From Druceiella hillmani (taxonomy: Eukaryota > Arthropoda > Insecta > Lepidoptera > Hepialidae): DNA of 64,000 nucleotides. The position numbers were made by a program, and so were the translations under genes. The stretch lies in NCBI GenBank assembly GCA_039881145.1, contig JAYKKI010000032.1, positions 13,844,501 through 13,908,500 of the forward strand, written 5' to 3'. Below the pieces are notes generated by a model. The model was not told where the DNA came from. It saw only the letters and a program-made list of their open reading frames with translations, and made no database searches. Positions 56,565-64,000 of this stretch are shown here, in pieces. Each line of letters opens with the position of its first letter. Within the stretch, counting starts at the first letter, position 1.

Positions 56565-57400
56565 TATGTCTCCCCATTTCATTACAGTTCGAATGAAAAT
56601 AGTTTTCGTCCATCTCACGCATTTCGTTTAATATCGTGGCATACATATTTTAAATTGAAACTGAGATTTCATTACGACTTTTTTTATTTTTAATTGCATT
56701 TGCAAAAAATTAAGCCTAGCTGTTTAATGCGTTCCCTCTCTAATTTTCCTACCATAGTTATGAAAAATCGCAAACAATTCAGAACACTTGCATTTAATTA
56801 CGACTTTTAACTTTAATTATTTCAGTTAACTTGGATAAATAATTTCAAGAGATATACATGATTACAGACCTCTTATTTTTATTATGCTTATATCGATACG
56901 CACTTGAACGATTTTATTAGCATTTGGTACAAAATTATAAAAAAAAATAAGAAAATTCCCATTTTGTCCAAAATACATCTCTAAAAACAAAGAAATCGAT
57001 AAAGTAATGTGAAAAATCTGCAACTGAATCAACCGTTATGTACGTTTATTTATTCATTTGCAATATATTTTAGATATATCACAGATTCCTAATACACAAA
57101 CTTAAAAAGAAAAAACGTTAAAAAGACAAGATGAAATTGACTGTGTCATCTTTCTACTATACTACTGAACTAAAGGTGATAGCTGAATAAAATGCCCATA
57201 AAACGTTCACATATTCTTAAAGACTATCGGTTCAATAATCTATGATACAGTCAGTCCAGGTTATATAACATTTGGAAATAAACATAAAAATTATATTCAC
57301 ATATCGCGTTGTACACATTTATTTCAGATAAAGAATGTATACATAAATTATTTCATGAAATCTTATATCTTCTGCCGTGTATATAATTAAAAATAAAAAT
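56565..57400. other. no recognisable feature
   Basis: A+T-rich spacer. Confidence 0.5.
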
Positions 57401-57404
57401 GAGA

Positions 57405-57695
57405 TATTTCATCACTTTAATGCGAATAAAAATTTATAATAGCAAGGCAAGTAATCATCGAGTTTTCTTTCAAAAATTTTAGATAATTTTGGAAAATTAG
57501 GAAAATTTGTGACGTGTAATTATAATCTTAAAAGTAACGTATCCTTAATATATCAGTTGCATATCCATAAAAAATGTGAATGGCGGACAAAACACCAAGA
57601 GTATTCTTGTAATAGAAGAAAGAAACTATGTTGAAAGAAAACCCGATGATTATTTGCCTTGCTATTATACATTTTCAGTAAGTGTAATGAAATTA
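57405..57695. mobile_element. MITE-like element with long inverted ends
   Basis: 57435-57473 (tataatagcaaggcaagtaa tcatcgagttttctttcaa) pairs with 57631-57669 with two mismatches. The homology continues outward less perfectly (ttcatcactttaatgcg against ttcattacacttactg). A 157-bp A+T-rich centre carries no coding sequence. This fits a miniature inverted-repeat transposable element of about 290 bp mobilised by an absent transposase. Exact ends and target duplication are not certain. Confidence 0.75.
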
Positions 57696-58040
57696 TGGGA
57701 ACATGTTATAAGTAGTATTTAAAGGTCAAATCAATGGTATAACTGAAACCTAATTAGCCAATTCCATAAAAAGTGTTTTAAGTATAGATAATGTGTTTAA
57801 ATTAATTTTTCTGCAGCACGAGAACTGCACATGAGAATTTCAATATTGTTTATTTAGCATCTCAGTACCGTTGAACTAGCAAAATATTACGTTGTAATTT
57901 TGATAAATTCTTTAATAATATAAAGTTGTCAAGCGGATTAACAATATTTTATCTCCATTAATCTACACTAATTTATTTTATTTTAAAATGGTAATTCGTT
58001 CTTTTTTGGAATGAAAATTCTTTATTTTGATATACCTACA
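57696..58040. other. no recognisable feature
   Basis: A+T-rich spacer. Confidence 0.5.
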
Positions 58041-58044
58041 TATC

Positions 58045-58200
58045 ACGCTTCACAAACATAACTAGCATTTCACTGACTTACCATGCTTCGCCGATATGTA
58101 ATCCTAACGTTGTACTAACATATCACATATCACCAAGATATTATACTAACGTTTCATCTACTGTTGAGCTTCACCGACACAACGGTACGTCAGGGTTGTC
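58045..58200. repeat. degenerate repeat array, left part
   Basis: Variants of catatcacgcttcaccgaca and tactaacgtttca recur (tatcacgcttcacaaacata, accatgcttcgccgatatgt, tatcacatatcaccaagata, gagcttcaccgaca). The same unit type resumes at 59030. Confidence 0.75.
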
Positions 58201-58204
58201 CAAA

Positions 58205-59025
58205 AAAACAACTTAAAAGTCAAAAAAGACAAAGAAAACATTCATTTTGATAAGAACAGAACGAACGTCAACGTCAGTTAACAGTTTATTTCTAATTAAT
58301 TTAGGCAATGGCTACGAATAAAAAAAAAAGATAATCGGTATTTTTGTTATCGTTTCTAAAAAGTAATTGTGTACTTCGTCAGATTTTTATTTCCATTTTA
58401 ATTTCTTAATAACATTTCTTGATATATTAAAAATATAATATAATCGCGTCTATAAAGATTTCTTTTTTCACTTTGTATTGTAGTTACAAATTATATTTTA
58501 TTCTTTGTTCTTTCCTGATTGTGAATCGCTGAATTGTTTGTTTTTTTTATATTCTAAAAAATGCTAACTTCCAAAAATTACATTCCATTTCTCTAAAGCC
58601 AGGTTCATTTTCGCCGGTATCCTTTAAATCCGTTCCATATTGGACGGTATTTCTACCGATATTTGCAATTAGCTTAAAATCGTCTCTCATATTAAGAGCA
58701 GTAAGCATGTTCAAGGAAAACTATTTAGTTTGGCACCCCTACTGCTATTGTAAAATGGAGTTTCGATTTGTATATCTGAATGTCCCGATTTATTTGTTAT
58801 AGGTTTCTTTGTCCGTACCTACTGCTAGTTTAATTTTACGTACCACTCTTACGTTAAGGAAAAAATTACAAAGTGCACACAGGAACGCGAAGACATAGAA
58901 TTCTATAGACTTTCTATAACACATAGAATTATGTTCACGACGTAAAACTCTGTAGACATTCCATGATGAACTCATTACTGTAATACGTTCAAAATCATTT
59001 TAAATGAAGACATCAGATCCTTCCT
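58205..59025. other. spacer inside the degenerate array
   Basis: A+T-rich interval between two parts of the same degenerate repeat. The 61-residue minus frame 58790-58975 is not recognised. Confidence 0.45.
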
Positions 59026-59029
59026 TCTA

Positions 59030-59352
59030 TTTCACCGACATATCACATTTGACAAATATATTATCCTAGCTTTGCATGAACTTATCACGCTTCAACGACA
59101 AAGTATCCTAGCATTTCACCGGCATATCATATGTCGCCGACGTAATATCCTAACTTTTTACCGGCATGAACGACATATGTTCCAGCATTGCACCTATCTA
59201 TCGCGCTTTTACGACTTATCATCTTGGCCTTTCAACGATATATCGCTCTTCATCGATATATCATCTTAGCGTTTCACCGACATATCATCCTAGCATTTAA
59301 GCGACCTATCACACTTCACCGATTTATCACGTTTCACCGACATTCACACTAT
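59030..59352. repeat. degenerate repeat array, right part
   Basis: At least ten variants of a unit near tatcacgcttcaccgacata, tcatcctagcatttcaccga. Examples are ttcaccgacatatcacattt, tatcctagcatttcaccggc and tatcatcttagcgtttcacc. The 65- and 60-residue plus frames here (59072-59269, 59188-59370) are repeat artefacts rich in His, Arg, Ile and Leu. Confidence 0.88.
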
Positions 59353-59577
59353 CTTAACGCCATCTGTTGATAAATCGGGAAAAGTATTCACATTTATCTT
59401 AAAGAACGAACTTGACCGTGTTTGACCAAATTTGAACGGAATTATTTCTTAAATAAACACATTAAATGACAAAGGTGAATTTTAGCATCTTTTTGAATAC
59501 CATGCATAAATATCACATAAACAATAGTTAACAGTAAAATTTAAATAAATAACGTAGTTTATAAAATTATAGTAACA

Positions 59578-60045
59578 ATTAAATGAAACTACGTGATGTA
59601 GTATTATTTTTACTTTCTTTAATTTCTTTACCACGACCTATGTTTCATTGTATTACAACATCTTCAGGTGGGCTGTTAGCAAAGATTAATAATAACAACA
59701 ATTGAATTTATTACCCTCACTAAAATACTGGTATATTGTATAACTCTCGGAAATATAATAAAATCTACCCCGCTCACCTATAATAAACTCACTAACATAA
59801 GCAGTGGGAAAACCCACACAAACCAGGCTTCCGCTATTGTACTTGAAACATATAAATGCTGTTGCATGTTCCTAAGAGTTAATCTTTGGTAATAGCCCAC
59901 CTGAAAATGTTGTAATACAACGAAATCTAGGTAGTGGTAAAGAATTTAAAGAAAGTAGAAATAATACTACATCACGTAGTTTCATTTAATTGTGAATAAT
60001 GAATTTCAACAAAATTAACATCAAATATATTCAATATTCAAATTA
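59578..60045. repeat. interspersed repeat family P, copy B: two inverted copies
   Basis: A minus-oriented copy (59578-59695) faces a longer plus-oriented one (59706-60045). The arms are aattaaatgaaactacgtga tgtagtattatttttac and its inverse near 59945-59995. The hairpin motif CTGAAGA ... GAAA appears in both orientations (59642-59668 minus; 59901-59926 plus). The plus copy extends left over 200 bp with homology to 25261-25490 and right into gaataatgaatttcaacaaa attaacatcaaatatattca, matching copy D. Inverted arrangement of terminal copies is typical of Penelope-like elements, but no reverse transcriptase or GIY-YIG frame is present. Confidence 0.85.
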
Positions 60046-60099
60046 TAGTAAATTATTGTTAAAATATAAGTATTTTAAAAATCGACGATATATCACTAA

Positions 60100-60880
60100 A
60101 TATAGTATTGTTACAACGGTAACTTAAAATCACATATTTTTAATTATAATAAAACTATTTTAGAAGTTTTGCTTCTATCATACGTTACACGGAATACAGG
60201 CGGTTAATATTTATATAAGATTTAGAGTATATATCTCACTTATAGTGAGATTGTAATTTTTTAAGCTTCAGCTGTACATTGTGATTAACTTATTTTTATC
60301 ATTTATGACTTTAACGGATTGATTTTAACTGCCTTTTGACCTCTTTAGGTTAAAAGGCCGTTAAAATCGATAAATTGTTATGGAGAAATGTCGCATTCAG
60401 TGGTAATAAAGTAGGTGGAAAACACTTTCTAAGGAACGAAACTAGGTTTTTCCAAACGAAAAACCTCACATTTTAACACTCTACGCCCCAGTTTACAAAT
60501 TTAGCAAATGGCGGCCTCACGCGGGAAATTATTCTGATGACTTCATTTACTTTGGCGCCTTTCTAACTGGCCTATCATAATTCGATTACATCCGGAGGGC
60601 ACCTTCGGTCGACGATGCAGGGCGCTAGCGAATCTCTAACCCCCCATCACGAGAGGTCTCTACGTGCGGCAGATGAGTGAAATTTCGTTAAACTGATGAA
60701 AAAATTAATTACCGTTACGCGAGGGCGTTGACGTTTATATTTGAACTGAGTTGTTAATCGATTTCGGCCGTTAATAGGATTTGAATACTTGTTTACTGTA
60801 CATACTAAAAAATATGATAAGCTAATTAAGGTATCAGCAATAAAATAATTTTCATGAGACTCACTGTTGCACTGTGTTAA
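60100..60880. repeat. block b, copy 3
   Basis: Core at 60575-60770: cataattcgattacatccgg agggcaccttcggtcgacga tgcagggcgct, gaggtctctacgtg, and tttatatttgaactgagttg ttaatcgatttcgg. Upstream agaagttttgcttctatcat matches copy 2. It carries its own hairpin at 60321-60368 (gattttaactgccttttgac ct / aggttaaaaggccgttaaaa tc, two mismatches) not seen in the other copies. Confidence 0.75.
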
Positions 60881-60884
60881 TAAT

Positions 60885-61485
60885 AAGAGTGAACAGGAGA
60901 ATCATTTTTCTTCAGTGAAACTTTTTTGGGCGCGATGAAAGTAAAATATCAAGGTCGAATTTCGTGCAATGTTTTTCATGCAACGTTTATTTGTAACATC
61001 TGAATGTAACGAATCTATCACAAGAAGGATGAAAAACTGGTACCTAGCTAATAACCGCAAGAGATAGATGAACACGATAGAATAAGACAAGAAGTGTACG
61101 CAGAAGCGGATACAAACAAAAATAATGCTCAGTATTGTTATCGTCTGTTTTTTATCAACTGTTTTTGTTTACCAACAGTAAAGTTTAAAAAATTTGTCGA
61201 TTTATATATCTATTCATGATTGATTATTTTCTAATTTTGCGTGTTCTTCTTTCATTACAAGACTAACAATATCTGTACTTAATTTATTTATAAACCCGCA
61301 ATGAACCAGCGGATATAGTAATCGTAAATGTATTTTACAATAGGAGAATACACCCGGACTTCCGTCAGCCGTGTTTAGGTACCAGTATTGCTATTTTTTA
61401 ATTTACATTTGTATATGTAAATATGTATGAAGATGTTGTTAGATATTTACATCGATTTTAGTATTAAAATCTTATACAAATTATA
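60885..61485. other. no gene; possible partial copy of family Q at 60925
   Basis: cttttttgggcgcgatgaaa gtaaaatatcaaggtcgaat ttcgtgcaatg resembles the left end of family Q. Block c was not found here although blocks b and d flank this interval. Confidence 0.35.
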
Positions 61486-61488
61486 TTC

Positions 61489-61519
<31 letters not shown>

Positions 61520-61549
61520 ATCATTCTCTCTCTCTCTTTCTCTCTCTAA
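61489..61549. repeat. (TC)n microsatellite
   Basis: About 60 bp of tctctc with tat and tttc interruptions, the only long homopurine/homopyrimidine dinucleotide tract in the window. Confidence 0.97.
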
Positions 61550-62205
61550 TGCTTTACACCTATGCTCAAAAATAAGCTATGCTCAAAAATTAAGGTTTAG
61601 ATCCCCAAAGAAATTTCACTTCTGTGACTTGTACTTAGTTACACGCACTAAAATATTTTTAGTTTAAAATTATGCAAGACTTAATCGGCCTAAATGTGTT
61701 GTATAAAATGTTTATAAAACGTAGCAATGTTCAAGATATCTCATGATAACAAGTCAACAGTGGTACATTTGAGGTAGCAGTTCAAAATATAAGTAGTGCA
61801 TTATATTTTTGTGAAGCAAAGGACTCTTTTCAGGGTTTGTAGTTGGGAAGTTTGACGGATTCTAAAAAAATATAAGCTCAATGCTTACATTCTCATAGTA
61901 TCCAAAAGCTTATTTGTAATAAAAAAGCAAAGCCGCGTTTTATTTTCACTTAAATACATGAAATATCGTTAGAATCCGTTTTAATTATGCATACATAAGG
62001 AATTTTCTCTTATTCATTATAATGATTGGAATTTATATAATACTTTTACATTTTTTTAATATGCAATTTATTTCATTGATTGTGTAGAATTTTAAACTTA
62101 TGAAAATTTATCTTTGTAATAACATGAGGTTGTAACAACTTCAGTAAAATAAATAATACACGTGTAAAGTGTTCATTCAAATCAATTAATTCCCTTCTCA
62201 GAATA
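61550..62205. other. no recognisable feature
   Basis: A short duplication, atgctcaaaaataagctatg ctcaaaaatta, at 61563-61593. Otherwise A+T-rich spacer. Confidence 0.5.
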
Positions 62206-62209
62206 TTAC

Positions 62210-62580
62210 TTTTGCATATCTTATGGACGGGCTATAAACAGACATATATACAAGTAAACAGAGAATACAGTTAGACGAGATACTCGATGCGCGCTTTCCT
62301 GCGTGTTGCCTTCATCTCATAATAATCATCTTCCGTAAAAATCATACGAACTGGGAAAAAAATACGCCAAAGGCAAAATTGTATGAGCGGAAGTGAATTT
62401 CGTAAAAAATTCACTGTGTCCGGAACCGCCGTTGGAAAATATAAAGTGTTTCCCGCTTTCAGTCCCATGTTTCCGCTTCAGGCAAATTTTAGACAAAAGG
62501 TATGTATAAATGTATTGTCACAAAGCTTAACGAGCATATAAATGTGGATAATGTAACATTTTACTTCAAAAACAATTATT
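62210..62580. repeat. block d, copy 2 (homologue of 17640-17995)
   Basis: The most conserved part is 62310-62490: aataatcatcttccg, cgccaaaggcaaaattgtat gagcggaa, tataaagtgtttcccgcttt and tgtttccgcttcaggcaaat. The 65-residue minus frame 62271-62468 is not preserved in copy 1. Confidence 0.75.
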
Positions 62581-62584
62581 TTCA

Positions 62585-64000
62585 ATCCTGCTCAAAAGTG
62601 GGTATTGATTTCAAAATATTTCATCAAAAAAATTTAAATAAAATATTCTATCTGCTTATTATTAGCATTGATATCTGAGAATCTGAAATCATACTGAAAG
62701 CGTTTATAGCCAAAAGTTAGAAAATCATTCATAAAATCAGAAATCCAGTCTCCAGGTTTTTATTATTATTTGTTAAACAAACAATTCTATGAAAGTGAGT
62801 ACACAGAAGAGGAAGATCATCACAAAACGGAGATCGAGAATAGTCGGCGAGCCCAAAAAAGGAAGTTTCATAGTAAATTGATGTATGGCATCAAAAAGCT
62901 TCTATTCAACTAATAGTTACATTAAAGAATCACCTAAATCTGTCAAAAATTGCGACCTGAAATGTGCCTTCATATGCCCTCATGCGTACAGATCACTAAA
63001 TAACAGACGGAGATCCACGTCATTTTAACAATCATCATAATAAATGTTTTAAATCGTCTCTTAAAAAAATATGTAATCTTTCCAAAGAAGCTAAATCAAA
63101 CGCTTATTACTTGTAAAAATATACGAACTATAATTATTCTGTCGTCGAAACTCGAGGCTGATGCCGGAAAATCAAGAGGCCTATGCACAATAACAAAAGA
63201 AAAATGAAGAAAAATAAAAACGAAGAGCCCATATTGTCATTTGTTTCTCTGTTATGATAATACCATTATATATGTAAAACTCTTCCTGGGAGAGTAGACT
63301 TTTTATGCTAAAATTTTTTGGAAAACTTCCAAGTCTGTTAGTGTCCTGAATAGGACAAAAATCAAAGCACTTTTCACTTAGAGCTCTTTTCTATTTGCTT
63401 GTTTATCTATTAGAGTGGTATACCAAAGGATCGATTTCAATAGGACTTTGATTGGGATGGGTGTTTATTATCCGGATCGAATATTCTCCAAATGACTTTT
63501 TGGCTGTCTGTCTGTGTATTTAATTATTAAAATATAATATGAAAGTCCGGAATGAATTTGAAAAGTACTTTCACTAGAATTACATATATCATGCTTACTT
63601 TTATTGGATACTCATATCAATACTTGGTATCTTATTTAAACAAACAGCTAGTTTTTACATAAGCAGGAAATTTGGCATGTTAAAATATTACAAAAAATAT
63701 TGTACCCATATTGTTAGTCTCTTAAAATTGACTTTCAAGTGAGTTACAAACATCTATTGCCTACTTTCTTGGAGACGTATGCCTACTACACTAAAATCAT
63801 TTAAATTTCATAGTGATTATTTTAGCCGTTTCATACGTGTGCCAACCAAAATGTTATGGCCAGACAGACAAAAGCACATCTGGAATCGGATCAAAACAAT
63901 ATTATATAAACTTTATGCGTACGTAACTAAATAAGTACCTAAATAAATAGATAATTTTTGGTATAGAGGTGGTTCACTGACATATCTTTTGAGGGTATTA
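62585..64000. other. no gene; a purine-rich patch and possible TE tails
   Basis: 62785-62880 is purine-rich with two open frames (KVSTQKRKIITKRRSR in one, YESEYTEEEDHHKTEI in the other), probably a composition effect. 63340-63500 and 63800-63880 contain tail-like phrases (gttatggccagacagacaaa agcacat), perhaps old retroelement debris. Nothing firm. Confidence 0.35.

Noticed and set aside
59072..59370. Two His/Arg-rich open frames
   Set aside because: They are generated by the degenerate 'cttcaccgacatatcac' repeat.

Overview
This window looks like gene-poor nuclear DNA from an animal, most likely an arthropod. It is strongly A+T-rich (roughly 70% by eye, not computed). It holds nine long (TA)n tracts, many minisatellites, and decayed transposable-element (TE) sequence of kinds common in arthropod genomes. 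I found no intact protein-coding gene, no rRNA or tRNA gene and no CRISPR. Most long open frames come from repeats or are antisense shadows of decayed transposon genes. The region could be intergenic, heterochromatic or inside a very large intron; the sequence does not decide.

Layout. 1-5 kb holds four different tandem arrays (147-bp, 27-bp, 47-bp and 24-bp units). Across 0.8-18 kb, diverged homologous blocks recur in the same order, which suggests an old large tandem duplication: block a (0.8-1.6 kb and 7.3-10 kb), block b (4.5-5.9 kb, 11.7-12.5 kb and 60.1-60.9 kb), block c (5.9-6.4 kb and 15.0-15.4 kb) and block d (17.6-18.0 kb and 62.2-62.6 kb). A further block z links 3.5-3.7 kb with 54.4-54.6 kb. 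Later insertions interrupt these blocks: a non-LTR retrotransposon RNase H remnant at 9.0-9.7 kb split onto opposite strands, a retroelement 3' tail at 16.7-17.4 kb, and microsatellites.

18-54 kb is mostly featureless A+T-rich DNA. It contains an unidentified broken coding remnant at 29.6-30.5 kb, a hAT-like transposase remnant at 36.5-37.5 kb, another unidentified remnant at 44.7-45.1 kb and a well-supported pogo/Tigger-like transposase pseudogene at 50.3-51.3 kb. There are also several strong palindromes (14.6, 30.8, 34.3, 48.5, 57.4-57.7 kb).

A second repeat family (25.3, 35.8, 48.0 and 59.6-60.0 kb) carries a small hairpin between CTGAAGA and GAAAC, resembling part of a hammerhead ribozyme core. 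Two of its copies have inverted arms, which recalls Penelope-like retroelements; that link is inference.

Nothing here forms an operon or pathway. The interest lies in repeat architecture, TE decay and a few short cores that stay conserved inside otherwise diverged repeat copies.
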